A stretch of 64,000 bases of DNA from Prosthecobacter debontii (GTDB taxonomy: Bacteria; Verrucomicrobiota; Verrucomicrobiia; Verrucomicrobiales; Verrucomicrobiaceae): the NCBI GenBank assembly GCA_945869695.1, contig CAMBPV010000005.1, forward strand, positions 1 to 64,000, in the 5' to 3' direction. How positions within the stretch are numbered: position 1 is the first letter of the stretch; every line of letters begins with the position of its first letter. A program made the position numbers and the translations under genes. This document shows positions 32,976 to 42,786 of the stretch, piece by piece. The notes under the pieces were generated by a model, which was not told where the DNA came from, did not search any database, and saw nothing but the letters and a program-made list of their open reading frames with translations.

Positions 32976-33785
32976 ATGCACAACCACACCGCTTTTTTTC
33001 GATTCGTCTGCCTGAGCGTTGCGCTCGTTTTCCCCCAACTCCACGCGCAGGAGGCTGTGCCCGACGCGAAGGAACTCGCCGCCCGTCTCAGTGCCAATGT
33101 CCTGGATGGCTCCTCTTTGGTGAGACTGAAAATGGAGGTCAAAAAGAGCGGCGGTGAAAAGGTGACTCTCCAACTGCAAGTGAAGGCCCGCAGGACTAAC
33201 GCCTCCTCCGAGGTGATGTATCAAGTCCTCTGGCCCAAAGATCGGAAAGGCGAATCTTTTCTCGTCAAGAAATCGGCAGGGGGCTCTCCATCAGGCTCCG
33301 TTTTCGTGCCGCCCGATGCTGTGTCCGCCATCACCTCGGATAAAATGAAGGGCGGGGCATTTGGAAGCGATTTGGCCTATGAAGATCTCGTGGGTAACTT
33401 TTTCGGCTGGCCTCAGCAGGCCATGGTGGGCACAGAGGTCATCGATCGTGTGCCTTGTCAGATTCTTGAATCCAAGCCAGGAAAAGGAGACCACTCAAGC
33501 TACTCCCATGTTCGCAGTTGGATCGATATGAAACGGATGGTCCCTCTAAAGATCGAGAAGTATTCCTCCGGCGGCCAAGTGGTTAGCAGGATCGACACCA
33601 CTCGGGTGGCCGAGGATGATGCGAATCGAAAGGTGCCCGCCAGTCTCACGCTTCAGCGTGCTGGGCAGAACTCGGTCACCGAAATCGAGGGCTCCAACAT
33701 CCGACATGATGTGTCGTTTTCCGACGCTGACTTTAGCGTCGAGGGGCTTCGTGCATCGTCTGCCTCGGGGTCAAAAACCAACTAG
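32976..33785 (+). CDS. LolA-like outer-membrane lipoprotein-sorting/lipid carrier protein
   Basis: 269 residues with a signal peptide (MHNHTAFFRFVCLSVALVFPQLHA). The mature domain matches the LolA-like family often annotated as outer membrane lipoprotein-sorting protein (PF17131 type): VKARRTNASSEVMYQVLWPKDRKGESFLVKK, the diagnostic GSDLAYEDLVGNFF, and RSWIDMKRMVPLKIEKYSSGGQ. These half-barrel proteins carry hydrophobic cargo across the periplasm and are frequently encoded beside lipid exporters. Directly behind the Lol/Mac-like ABC pair, so likely the shuttle for the pathway's lipid product. Confidence 0.88.
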   Translation: MHNHTAFFRFVCLSVALVFPQLHAQEAVPDAKELAARLSANVLDGSSLVRLKMEVKKSGGEKVTLQLQVKARRTNASSEVMYQVLWPKDRKGESFLVKKSAGGSPSGSVFVPPDAVSAITSDKMKGGAFGSDLAYEDLVGNFFGWPQQAMVGTEVIDRVPCQILESKPGKGDHSSYSHVRSWIDMKRMVPLKIEKYSSGGQVVSRIDTTRVAEDDANRKVPASLTLQRAGQNSVTEIEGSNIRHDVSFSDADFSVEGLRASSASGSKTN

Positions 33786-33815
33786 TTTTTTTCAGCCAGA
33801 TTTAGACGCAGGATC

Positions 33816-34922
33816 ATGCACAACCTCAAGCCCATGGATGCGGTCTCCGCATTGTATTCCGGTGACAACCACGAATTGTCCTCGGCCATCGTCAATAGCC
33901 TGAGCCAGGCCATTTTTGAGGGCAATGAAATCAAACCCGCAGGGAAGCTGAAGCAGGCTCTGGCGCGCGTGTCCCACCGCGTCATGCAGTGGACGACGCG
34001 CACCGACACGACTCAGGATCCCTCTGGGTCAGAGATCACCCTTTTTAGCAACCGTTTGCTCGAAAGATCCAAGCATCCTTACGCCAAGGCGCTTCTCAAT
34101 TCATCCTGCGGCGAAAATGTAGCGCTGGTCGAAGGTGGGGACCCCATGAACGGCCCCTACATGATGATCTCCCCGGAGATCCGGAAGAACTGCGGCGTTT
34201 GGGACCGCCTTTTCTTCGACTCCGTACAGTCCAGGGATGTGCAGTCACGAATCATCTGGGAAACTCAAGCCACCTACCACGCTGCCAAACGCTGGCTGGA
34301 GCAAGGGGCACCGGTTCGGCTAAAAGCCGTCGCGGCAGGCACGGGACTCAGCATGATGCTCGTCTATGACAAACTGGTGAGCGATGGCTTTGACCCGAAA
34401 CTGATCACGGCAAGAATCACCGACCGGGATCAGGCGAACATCAATAAGGCAAACCGCCTTCTTGATGCCCTGGCGAGGGTGAGGAATCCGAAACTGGGCA
34501 GTGACTGGAGAAGCGGAATCACGGCAGTAGCTGAGGACATTTTCGCCCCGGATGCCGAAGCGGGAGAGCAATACGATGTGGTCACTGCGATCGGCATTCT
34601 CGAATACTTTCATGGTTGTTCCTCCACGACCACTCACGAGAGGCTCAAACTGGAGCCCCCCTCAAACTCCGTGACCGCTCACGATCTCGTGCAGAGGCTG
34701 ACCTCGATGGCATCAGATCGTGCCCACCTGATCGTCAATACGTACAAGGATCACTCCAGCACTCGCATCTTGGAACTCTTCGGGAAGCGGTTTGTTTATC
34801 GGAGTCCGGATGACATTCAATCTCTCCTCGCATCTGCCGACTTCCGGCCCCACCGAATCGCGGGCTCAGGACACATTTACGACGTCAAAGTGTACGAAAA
34901 GAATCAACTCAAAAACCAGTAG
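33816..34922 (+). CDS. Class I SAM-dependent methyltransferase-like protein
   Basis: 368 residues. The C-terminal half contains a Rossmann methyltransferase pattern: VRLKAVAAGTGLSMML (motif I), ARITDRDQANINKANRLL (motif II, acidic residue at the strand end) and YDVVTAIGILEYFHGC (motif IV/post-I). The N-terminal ~140 residues are helical and not recognised. Overall divergent from named families. Position inside the PKS operon suggests O- or C-methylation of the lipid or of its acceptor. Confidence 0.75.
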   Translation: MHNLKPMDAVSALYSGDNHELSSAIVNSLSQAIFEGNEIKPAGKLKQALARVSHRVMQWTTRTDTTQDPSGSEITLFSNRLLERSKHPYAKALLNSSCGENVALVEGGDPMNGPYMMISPEIRKNCGVWDRLFFDSVQSRDVQSRIIWETQATYHAAKRWLEQGAPVRLKAVAAGTGLSMMLVYDKLVSDGFDPKLITARITDRDQANINKANRLLDALARVRNPKLGSDWRSGITAVAEDIFAPDAEAGEQYDVVTAIGILEYFHGCSSTTTHERLKLEPPSNSVTAHDLVQRLTSMASDRAHLIVNTYKDHSSTRILELFGKRFVYRSPDDIQSLLASADFRPHRIAGSGHIYDVKVYEKNQLKNQ

Positions 34923-34982
34923 CCCTTGGCGATCTGGAAAAGTTCGATTCCTTGCCTTCACATTCAGATTCGAAACTCCTTC

Positions 34983-37900
34983 ATGGAAGCAGCGCCCCAG
35001 TCACCAGTGCCCAGTGCGAGTTCTTGTTCGACTGCGACGGGTGAGAAGCGCCCCTACCGAGTGTTCTCGTTCCCCGGAGCAGGCTTCGACACAGTGATGC
35101 AAATGGGAGTCGTGCACGCGCTTCTGGTCACCCGACGGAAACCACCTGAAATGGTCGGAGGCATCTCCGTCGGAGCCATCACCGCCGCAGCACTCGGGGA
35201 AGTCCTCCAAGCCAACGCGGGGCAACACGCCTCTGCTGCTGATGATGAGGAAGTTCGGGTGGCACGATTCAGTGATCTGCTGGAGGCCTTTCGCAATGCC
35301 CCCTCAACCGTCCTCAAAGGCGTCTTTCCAGATCCTCTTGAGACCAATGCGGCTCATGCGCTGAAGCCGGTCGAACTGCCCCGCCACTTTAAAGAAGAGC
35401 GGGATAGCCGGGAGGATGCAGCGGCCAGTCGGACGGGCGTGATTCGATTGTTCAATCATCTCATTCGAGTGCGGTTGACCGTGAAAGTCTTTGCTCAGTT
35501 ATCCCGGGTGATGATGGGTTGGAAATCCGTAGCCGAAGCGAACTGGCAACACAAAGGGGTGACCCGCCTCCGATTGATCGGGCGTCTTTGGTTTCTCGTG
35601 ACGGTCAATATTTTATCCCTCGCCATGCCTGTCAGTTTGATCGCGAGGATCGAGCTCTGTGAGCTTCTTGGCATCAATGGTAAAGCCAACTCGCGAGGTG
35701 TGGAAGCAGGACACATCATTTTTAACCGCTGGGCATGGTTCAGGCTCGCACGTGAGTTCCTGCTTTGGTTGTTCCTGGGGTTCTTCCCTCTCTTGTTCAC
35801 CATCACGGTCATCCCCGCGCTGCTTCTTTGGGGAGGGGCTACATTTCTGAGTATTCAGTTACCCACTTGGATCGCAGCCGCGAGTTGGACCAGTGCGGTC
35901 GTCACTTTAACCTTTGTGGCTTCCCTCGTTGCTTGGGGCTCTCTCATGTTCAGAAAGACGCTCTTCTCTGACATTCTGAAGCACTACCACATTTACAATG
36001 ATCTGGGCGACTCCTACTCATTGAAGGAGGTGCTCGTGCAAAGCTTTGACCCCACTTACTTTGGTGAGTTCAACTTTGACGACAGTGTTCGGCGAGCGCT
36101 GAAACATGAAAAGCCATCCCCGGGTGGCTGTAGCAACAAGAAGTCGCTCCAGTCTTATGCTGAGCCCAAGAGAGGCCGAAACGGAGTGAGAGTGGTGCCA
36201 CTGGCGGCGAATCTGGGCTCCGGAAGACTGGAATCGATTCCGGCCGAGACCTCTGTGGTCGACGCGTTGATGTGCGCCTGTGCGATGGTTCCTTTTTTCA
36301 GGGGACAGTCCATCCTGAAGAATGGCAGCTCGGCCACTTTCATCGACGGCATCAGTGTGTCGAATGATCCGATCATGCCGGTCCTCGAAGAGGCCTGTAA
36401 GCACATCACCAAAAAGGCCGATTCTCAATGGGACTATGTGCGAATCATCTCGGTGCCGCTCTTGCCGCTCAAGCAGGAGAAACCGCACGCTCAAAGTGAA
36501 CCCTACACCGGACTGGTCGATGTGACATTGCGCGCGCGGGAGCTCAAGCGCTTTCAGGACATGCTTCTCGATAAGAGCCTGATCGACCGCGTCAGTCGCG
36601 CCCTCGGAGGTAAAACGGTGACCCTCACCAATGAATCAGGTGGGCATGAGACCTTCTTCCCGACCAAGGTCAGGCTGGTGGCACCGGAGCGGACCCACCA
36701 GCTCAGTCTGCGGATGATGCAGGCCGGCTCTGCGGCAGAACGTCGAGAACTGATCGACTCTGCGGTTGCGGACGGCTGCCGTGCGATGATCGAGCGCCTC
36801 GTCACCGATGCCATGCCGGATACTCGGACATTGGAAGAGAGGCGCCTTCTTCTCGAGCCTGATGAAGAACCGACTGACGAATGGCCGCACCGGGATGAAT
36901 CCAAAACAGACACCCTCCGTGCAGCTGTGGAGTCCCTTCGAAACTCGGGCCAGACTTTTAGCCAACCTGACGGAACCGAGTATGTTTCTTGCCGCAGGCT
37001 GATGGCGGCCTGGGGAGGAATGAGTGCACTCCCCGGGGGCGATCCCGTTGACGCCGTGAATCTCCTGCCAGGCCCCGGCGTTTCCGAAATCTGCCGCTGC
37101 TGCATTTCATGCAATGCAAAAACCGGCGACGACGGAGTCCAGCACCGGGAACTTAGGCAGCACATTCGACTCCCTCGTGCTAACTCGGTGCACATACCTT
37201 CGCCAGTCGAACCCGTGGAAGAGATCAAAGGTCCTGCCGTGGTCTTCCTTTTCAGCGGCGGCGTCTTCCGCGGTGTCTTTCAGATAGGCTTTTCCAATGC
37301 GGTGAGTGAACTGGGCATTCAGCCAGACGTCGTGGCAGGGTCATCCGTTGGGACGATTGTCGGCGCTTTAACGGGCCGGGTTTTCCAGAAGCCAGCGGGT
37401 CAAAGTTTGGTCGAGAGACAAAGACACATCCGCCGTTTGGCTGCCACCTTTTTGACCATCGACCGTTTTGTTCTGACGGATCGCTTTGCCGACTTCATCC
37501 GCCATTTCTCAGTTCATGCCTCATCGGCTGACTTCTCACTTCACGATCTCGATCTGGTTTTCCGCAGGTATGAGAAGGATTCAGGCTTCCACTTTGGACG
37601 TCGTGCGCGCCGAGTCTTTTCAGGTATCGAGCGACTCCTTTACACTAGCCCTTTTGAATTGCTTGAATTGGCGCAGTCACTGCGCGGAGGCGACCTGCAA
37701 AAAGCAGCCAAGCTCTCCAAAAAACTGGCTCAGGACATGGTCGATCGATACGGAGTGGGCCTCGAGTTGCTCGGACCCGAGCCCCTCCAGCAGCTCATTG
37801 ACGGTTTCGTTTTTGATGGGAAGTCCGAGCCCAGTACTCGGCTCGATTACTTCGGATTCCCCATTATTGGCACCACGACTAATCTCACGCTGGGAAAACT

Positions 37901-38834
37901 CGACATTCTCAGGAGCACCAATCCGTGGGATCCGCGCTTCACTCAGTGCCTGTTAGCTGGCAGTGCCTTTCCTGCCGTCTTCCGGCCCCGTTGGTCATGG
38001 GAGATCTATCGTGACCCCGCCCAAGTCGCTCAATACGCCGACGGCGGGATCATGGACAATCTTCCTCTCGGGGCAGTGGTCGAGTACCTCTGGGGTAAAG
38101 ATTCGAGCGCTCGATATGAACGTCGCCCCTCCGTTCCTCACTTGATTCTCACCGCCACGCTCGAGCCGGAGAAGGCAGACTGGAGTGAGCGGGATGATCT
38201 TTGCAAATTAAGCTGGACGGAAATCCGAGCCCGCGCCAGCCAACTGCGCTACAACGCCAAGATCGACAAATTTCAACTCGGCCAGCGCGACATCAGGCGC
38301 ATCCTCACCCAACGAGCCAGCGAGGGAGATCCGGATGTGCACGCCCCCGATATTCCGCTTAACCTGGACGTTCTCGCCATCAAGCCCCAGTGGCTGTGCG
38401 GCTCCTTCGCCTTTCACCCCATGCTTGGCTTCAGCAGGTCCAAGCAGACCGAAAGCATCGCCCATGGCTGCGCTTCCACGATCTGCGCCATCGCCGATCA
38501 CTTTGATGTGAACAATCGGGCTCACGCGGTCGATCCCCAAGCCCTGAGAGACTGGGCGAAGGGTCGTGGCATCGCTCTGGACCAACTCCCCAAACGCGAG
38601 AATGCCAAAACCAGTGGCGCACTCGGATTTGGACCCGCTACTCTGACGGATGATGAGCAGGAAAAGGGCTACTGCTGGTTCCGGAGCGCGGATTCCAAAT
38701 CCGGCGGCAGACCCATTTGTCCGTTCCATCTAAAAAGCGCCGCCTGTTCTGAAAGTGACGAGGTCGGACCTGAGCTTCACAAGATCTATCTCGCCTGCGG
38801 AAGACGCTCTACCCACGCGCCGAGGGGCACTTGA
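34983..38834 (+). CDS. Double patatin-like phospholipase with internal membrane segment
   Basis: 1283 residues from the ATG at 34983; a TTG at 34926 would add 19 residues. Two patatin catalytic sets are present. Set 1: FPGAGFDTVMQMG oxyanion loop, nucleophile GGISVG with Ser62 and Asp455 in FIDGISV, interrupted by ~390 residues carrying hydrophobic helices (LWFLVTVNILSLAMPVSLI; FLLWLFLGFFPLLFTITVI; WIAAASWTSAVVTLTFVA). Set 2: SGGVFRGVFQIG, GSSVG with Ser788, and YADGGIMDN with Asp1020. Patatins hydrolyse or transfer acyl groups of lipids. Both dyads look intact, although the first has DGI in place of DGG. Last gene of the collinear PKS run. Confidence 0.85.
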   Translation: MEAAPQSPVPSASSCSTATGEKRPYRVFSFPGAGFDTVMQMGVVHALLVTRRKPPEMVGGISVGAITAAALGEVLQANAGQHASAADDEEVRVARFSDLLEAFRNAPSTVLKGVFPDPLETNAAHALKPVELPRHFKEERDSREDAAASRTGVIRLFNHLIRVRLTVKVFAQLSRVMMGWKSVAEANWQHKGVTRLRLIGRLWFLVTVNILSLAMPVSLIARIELCELLGINGKANSRGVEAGHIIFNRWAWFRLAREFLLWLFLGFFPLLFTITVIPALLLWGGATFLSIQLPTWIAAASWTSAVVTLTFVASLVAWGSLMFRKTLFSDILKHYHIYNDLGDSYSLKEVLVQSFDPTYFGEFNFDDSVRRALKHEKPSPGGCSNKKSLQSYAEPKRGRNGVRVVPLAANLGSGRLESIPAETSVVDALMCACAMVPFFRGQSILKNGSSATFIDGISVSNDPIMPVLEEACKHITKKADSQWDYVRIISVPLLPLKQEKPHAQSEPYTGLVDVTLRARELKRFQDMLLDKSLIDRVSRALGGKTVTLTNESGGHETFFPTKVRLVAPERTHQLSLRMMQAGSAAERRELIDSAVADGCRAMIERLVTDAMPDTRTLEERRLLLEPDEEPTDEWPHRDESKTDTLRAAVESLRNSGQTFSQPDGTEYVSCRRLMAAWGGMSALPGGDPVDAVNLLPGPGVSEICRCCISCNAKTGDDGVQHRELRQHIRLPRANSVHIPSPVEPVEEIKGPAVVFLFSGGVFRGVFQIGFSNAVSELGIQPDVVAGSSVGTIVGALTGRVFQKPAGQSLVERQRHIRRLAATFLTIDRFVLTDRFADFIRHFSVHASSADFSLHDLDLVFRRYEKDSGFHFGRRARRVFSGIERLLYTSPFELLELAQSLRGGDLQKAAKLSKKLAQDMVDRYGVGLELLGPEPLQQLIDGFVFDGKSEPSTRLDYFGFPIIGTTTNLTLGKLDILRSTNPWDPRFTQCLLAGSAFPAVFRPRWSWEIYRDPAQVAQYADGGIMDNLPLGAVVEYLWGKDSSARYERRPSVPHLILTATLEPEKADWSERDDLCKLSWTEIRARASQLRYNAKIDKFQLGQRDIRRILTQRASEGDPDVHAPDIPLNLDVLAIKPQWLCGSFAFHPMLGFSRSKQTESIAHGCASTICAIADHFDVNNRAHAVDPQALRDWAKGRGIALDQLPKRENAKTSGALGFGPATLTDDEQEKGYCWFRSADSKSGGRPICPFHLKSAACSESDEVGPELHKIYLACGRRSTHAPRGT

Positions 38835-38913
38835 TGTTGGTGTGGTGAATGGATCTTAACGATCTGACATTTGACGCTTTCACGGTTCGTGTCAGCTTCT
38901 CGTCATTTCCGTT

Positions 38914-40566
38914 ATGAAAGCAGCATTCTCATTCCACACTCTGCTCATCAGCCTCATGCTCGCGACGACGAGTTGCAGCCATTACTCGAAAGCGAGGGAA
39001 AAAAGGCCGTCCTACAAGTCCGAGACTGCATCCGGTCGGATGATCATCCACGCACTCAAACACCCCGAGAAGCAGCCGGAGGTTCAGATCGCCCGCTTCA
39101 TTGATGCTGCGGCCATCGCTGCGGCTGTCCTCGAGAAAAACCCGAATGATGATCAAGCGCTCAAGGACTACAATTTTGCGGCGGGTCGTATCTTTGAAGT
39201 CATCCATGACTCGGGAGTCGAGCCCTGGAAAAACCCCCTGATCTGTCCCGGTGCACAGGGGAATTGGTCTTTCACCATCACCCATAACGGGAAGCCCGAG
39301 CACAACCCCTCCAATTTCCGCATCCTGCCCGCAGACCGTTTCGAGTTCCGTGGCACCCTTGTCAAAGACCGCACCATGAAACGCGGTCTTGGCGCTCCGA
39401 TGGTCATCGCCAGCAAGGGATTCGACCCCACTAAGTTTGACCCCTTCATTCAGGGCAAGAACGTTTACTATGGTGTCACTGAGGTGCTCCAGTTTAAAGG
39501 GCGCTCTTGCACTGCGGCTTACATGGATCCGCTCGCCACTGAGACGGTGAAATTCGGCAGCCACACCTTTCCAGTTGCAGCTGATTTTACAGCGCCTCTT
39601 GGCCTAGCACTCGCTGAGCTCAAACCGCGCAAGGCCGAGATCCAGCGTCTCTTCCGCCCGGGTGAATTTGTTTCCAACACTCGGCTGGCACGTTTCCAGC
39701 CCTATGACCCGAAAAAAATTCCCATTCTCTGCATTCACGGTCTCGGCGATTCCCAAGCCACCTGGGCGCCGATGATCGAAGCCTTGCGTGGAGATGCGAC
39801 GATTCGGCAGAACTATCAGATTTGGTTTTTCAGCTATCCCACGGGTTACCCGTATCCCATCATGGCTGAGGTCCTCCGAAAAAAACTCGACGCCATCAAT
39901 GCCTACTACCCCGGGCATAAGCGCATGGTCGTCATCGGCCACAGCATGGGAGGGATGATCGCGCGTGAACTGATCACGGACAGCGGCATGAAGATTTGGA
40001 ACGCCTACTACGATTTGCCGCCCTCGAAGCTTCCCCTGCCTCCCGAAGCGAAGGAGACCATCGTGAACTCGCTGATCTTCAAACACCGCCCAGAAGTTTC
40101 TCGAGTGATCTATGCTTCCGCTTCGCAGCGCGGTGCAGATTTGGCCACGAATTTCTTGGGGCGATTGGGTGCCAAGATCATCGCAAGCACTGCAGACATC
40201 CTCGGAGGAAAGGATGAGGAATTCGAGGCTGTGAGCCTTTCCAAGAGTGACTCTGCCGGCGCCCAACTCAAGCGTATGCCCAACAGCATCGACGCGCTCA
40301 AGCCGGGCAATCGATTTGTCACCACCATGGACGAACTCAAGCCCGTCAAAGGCGTGCCTTACAACTCAATCATCGGAGACCGCGGGAAGGGGGGCAATCT
40401 TGATCGAACCCCGCCCGTGAGCACCGACGGCATTGTGCCTTACTGGAGCAGCCACCTCGACGGTGCAGAGAGTGAGGTCATCGTCCCCAGCGGACACTGG
40501 TCCAATCAGCACCCTGCCGCCATCGCAGAGATCAAAAGGATTCTCTATAAGCACTTGGGAAAGTAA
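38914..40566 (+). CDS. Lipoprotein alpha/beta hydrolase (PGAP1/lipase-like)
   Basis: 550 residues. N-terminal lipoprotein signal MKAAFSFHTLLISLMLATTSCSHYS with a lipobox-like TTSC. After a ~260-residue N-terminal region comes an alpha/beta-hydrolase core: IPILCIHGLGDSQATWAPMIEAL, the nucleophile elbow VIGHSMGGMIAREL (Ser344) and late segments GIVPYWSSHLDGAESEVIVPSGHW with the probable catalytic His. Resembles triacylglycerol-lipase/PGAP1-type enzymes. It follows the patatin gene after 79 bp on the same strand and may belong to the same lipid locus or have its own promoter. Confidence 0.88.
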   Translation: MKAAFSFHTLLISLMLATTSCSHYSKAREKRPSYKSETASGRMIIHALKHPEKQPEVQIARFIDAAAIAAAVLEKNPNDDQALKDYNFAAGRIFEVIHDSGVEPWKNPLICPGAQGNWSFTITHNGKPEHNPSNFRILPADRFEFRGTLVKDRTMKRGLGAPMVIASKGFDPTKFDPFIQGKNVYYGVTEVLQFKGRSCTAAYMDPLATETVKFGSHTFPVAADFTAPLGLALAELKPRKAEIQRLFRPGEFVSNTRLARFQPYDPKKIPILCIHGLGDSQATWAPMIEALRGDATIRQNYQIWFFSYPTGYPYPIMAEVLRKKLDAINAYYPGHKRMVVIGHSMGGMIARELITDSGMKIWNAYYDLPPSKLPLPPEAKETIVNSLIFKHRPEVSRVIYASASQRGADLATNFLGRLGAKIIASTADILGGKDEEFEAVSLSKSDSAGAQLKRMPNSIDALKPGNRFVTTMDELKPVKGVPYNSIIGDRGKGGNLDRTPPVSTDGIVPYWSSHLDGAESEVIVPSGHWSNQHPAAIAEIKRILYKHLGK

Positions 40567-40630
40567 GGTGGCCACACTGAATCTCAGTCCTTGATTCCCT
40601 TCACAAGCCGCGATATAAGCAGTCGCCGAG

Positions 40631-40705
40631 GCACGGATAGCTCAGTGGTAGAGCGGCTCGTTTACACCGAGTTGGTCGGGGGTTCGAATCCCTCTCCGTG
40701 TACCA
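40631..40705 (+). tRNA. tRNA-Val (anticodon TAC), CCA encoded
   Basis: Cloverleaf folded by eye: acceptor GCACGGA/TCCGTGT (first pair G-U), D-arm GCTC-AGTGGTA-GAGC, anticodon arm GCTCG-TTTACAC-CGAGT with anticodon TAC (valine), five-base variable loop, T-arm GGGGG-TTCGAAT-CCCTC, discriminator A and an encoded CCA. 72 nt plus CCA. Stands alone between the lipase gene and a minus-strand isomerase. Confidence 0.95.
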
Positions 40706-40720
40706 TCTTACCAGCGCCCT

Positions 40721-40756
40721 GAAATAAAACGGGCCGGAGATTTTGCCCGGCCCGCT
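40721..40756 (-). terminator. Intrinsic terminator of the minus-strand isomerase gene
   Basis: CGGGCCGG (40730-40737) and CCGGCCCG (40747-40754) form a perfect 8-bp GC stem. Read on the minus strand it is followed by TTTTATTTC. Located 30 bp beyond the stop at 40787. Confidence 0.85.
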
Positions 40757-40786
40757 TCAAAGTTGAGGGTGTGTTTGTCTGCAGGT

Positions 40787-41788
40787 TTATTTGCTGTTCT
40801 CGGCGAACTGAGCGTCGAAGATGATCTTGCTAGGTGGGAAGTCGATTTTCTTCACGAAGGCAGCGGATTCGGTAGCTCCAAATTCGCGGTCCATGGCACC
40901 ATCTTCCCACTCGACGGAGAGCGGTCCGCCGTAGTCGATGTCATTGAGTGCGCGGATGATGCGCTCAAAGTTGATGTTGCCGCGACCAACAGACTTGAAG
41001 TCCCAATAGCGGCTTGGCTTGTGGAAGTCGACATGGCCACCGAAGACGCCCGCGGTGCCATCACCGATTCCCCAAGCCACGTCCTTCATGTGCACGTGGA
41101 AAATGCGGTCGCTGAATTTGTAGAGGAACTTCACGTAATCGACACCCTGGTATCCGAAGTGGCTGGGGTCGTAGTTGAAGCCGAAGGCAGGATGGTAATC
41201 GACGGCCTGAAGCGCACGCTCAGCGCTGGCAATGTCGAAGGCGATCTCAGTCGGATGCACCTCGAGAGCATAGCGGATGCCAAGCTTCTGATACTCGTCG
41301 AAGATCGGGGTGAATCGTTTGGCAAAGTCGGCGTATCCGGCGTCGATTTGGCCGGGGAGATTGGGTGGGAAGGAATAGACAAGGTGCCAGATGCTGCTGC
41401 CAGTGAAACCATTGACCACATTGACGCCGAAACGCTTGGCAGCATGGGCGGTCTTGATGAGTTCTTCGGCTGCACGTTGGCGCACGCCTTCGGGATTGCC
41501 GTCGCCGTAGATGTGACCTGGGAGGATCTGGGCGTGGCGGGGATCGATGTTATCGCAAACGGCCTGGCCGACCAAGTGGGTGGAGATGGCGTGGCACTGC
41601 ATGCCAGCGGCTTTCAATTTGGCGCGCTTGGCATCGCAGTAGGCTTGGTCAGCTTTATCCACTTCAAAGTGGTCGCCCCAGCAGGCGAGCTCGACTCCAT
41701 CGTAGCCAAAAGCTTTGGCTTTTTGGATCATGGTATCGACTGGAAGATCGGCCCATTGGCCGGTGAAAAGAGTGACTGGACGTGGCAT
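40787..41788 (-). CDS. Cytosolic sugar phosphate isomerase/epimerase-like TIM barrel
   Basis: 333 residues from the ATG at 41788 ([16 protein letters not shown]); the track's longer start adds an Arg/Ser-rich stretch unlike the family. PF01261 TIM barrel without signal peptide: [85 protein letters not shown] and GPLSVEWED carry the Glu/Asp/His metal ligands. Probably an isomerase or epimerase of sugar or inositol metabolism (IolE/IolI-like branch). Has its own downstream terminator; upstream neighbour proC is 83 bp away. Confidence 0.9.
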   Translation of the reverse strand: MPRPVTLFTGQWADLPVDTMIQKAKAFGYDGVELACWGDHFEVDKADQAYCDAKRAKLKAAGMQCHAISTHLVGQAVCDNIDPRHAQILPGHIYGDGNPEGVRQRAAEELIKTAHAAKRFGVNVVNGFTGSSIWHLVYSFPPNLPGQIDAGYADFAKRFTPIFDEYQKLGIRYALEVHPTEIAFDIASAERALQAVDYHPAFGFNYDPSHFGYQGVDYVKFLYKFSDRIFHVHMKDVAWGIGDGTAGVFGGHVDFHKPSRYWDFKSVGRGNINFERIIRALNDIDYGGPLSVEWEDGAMDREFGATESAAFVKKIDFPPSKIIFDAQFAENSK

Positions 41789-41870
41789 AGAGATACGGAG
41801 TGTTAGGGTTGTGTTTGAGCGGTGGGATTGTCTGCGGTGGCGGGAAGTTGGCAAGTGGAAACGGGATGCC

Positions 41871-42677
41871 TTATTTGGCTCCCAGGTCCTTGCTTTTTTC
41901 AGCCGCTTTCCGGACGGCCTGGATCAGGGCGTTTCGGAGGCCGTGGGCCTCGAGTTGTTCGAGGGCGGCGATGGTGGTGCCTCCCGGGCTGGTGACCTCG
42001 TCCCGGAGTGCTGCGGGATGTTTGCCCGTTTCCAGCACCATTTTGGCGGCTCCCAAGACTGTTTGAGCGGCAAGTCTCAGGGCGGAGGCTCGGGGAAGTC
42101 CCATGAGCACTGCCCCGTCTGCCATGGCCTCGATCACGGTGTAAACGTAGGCGGGTCCGCTTCCGCTCAATCCGGTGACCGCGTCGAGGAGCTTTTCGGG
42201 GACTTCGTCAGCGATACCCACGCTGCCGAGGATTTTCACTGCGAGGGCCGCGTCGTCCTCCGTTGCCTTGGCTCCACGGGAAAAGGCCGCGGCTCCGGCA
42301 CCGACTAGGGCCGGAGTGTTGGGCATGGAGCGGATGACGCGTTGCTTTCCGCCCAGCCAAAGTTCGAGGTCGGAAAGGGAAATGCCAGCCGCGATGCTGA
42401 GGTAAAGCCTGCCACCTTTGACCTTGGCCAGCGTGGTGCACAGCGCCTTCATGTCAGCTGGCTTTACCGCCAGAATGACAACATCGGAAAGAGCAGCCAC
42501 CTCGGATGGGGTGCCGATGGTTCCCCGGCAGGTCAGGGCTTTTTGTAAACTGGCGACCGCTGCGGGCACAACGTCACTTAGAGCCACATGGAGAGCGGAT
42601 TTGCCCAGCGCACCTTCTACACCCCGGAGGAGCGCCCCTCCCATTTTTCCACAGCCGATCAGTCCTAGTTTGAGCAT
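41871..42677 (-). CDS. proC: Pyrroline-5-carboxylate reductase
   Basis: 268 residues. Catalyses the last step of proline synthesis, reducing pyrroline-5-carboxylate with NAD(P)H. N-terminal Rossmann motif [17 protein letters not shown], conserved [23 protein letters not shown], and the family signature [28 protein letters not shown]-type segment, then TVLGAAKMV and [14 protein letters not shown]. Length normal. Divergent from the Fur-like regulator. Confidence 0.97.
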   Translation of the reverse strand: MLKLGLIGCGKMGGALLRGVEGALGKSALHVALSDVVPAAVASLQKALTCRGTIGTPSEVAALSDVVILAVKPADMKALCTTLAKVKGGRLYLSIAAGISLSDLELWLGGKQRVIRSMPNTPALVGAGAAAFSRGAKATEDDAALAVKILGSVGIADEVPEKLLDAVTGLSGSGPAYVYTVIEAMADGAVLMGLPRASALRLAAQTVLGAAKMVLETGKHPAALRDEVTSPGGTTIAALEQLEAHGLRNALIQAVRKAAEKSKDLGAK

Positions 42678-42739
42678 AAGACCGAAAGGAACGGCAATTC
42701 ATGCATCTCGCCACCAATTTTAGACGTTTCCTATTTGAA

Positions 42740-42754
42740 TTAGAATGATTCTTG
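42740..42754 (+). promoter_or_regulatory. PerR/Fur-like operator box
   Basis: TTAGAATGATTCTTG contains the perfect palindrome AGAAT-G-ATTCT and closely follows the PerR box pattern TTATAATNATTATAA. It lies 32 bp before the ATG of the Fur-family gene (42787) and overlaps the earlier ATG used by the ORF track, which is therefore unlikely. Suggests autoregulation, and possibly control of the following suf genes. Confidence 0.6.
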
Positions 42755-42786
42755 TTCCAAAGAACCTTTATTCTGACCTATCAGCC

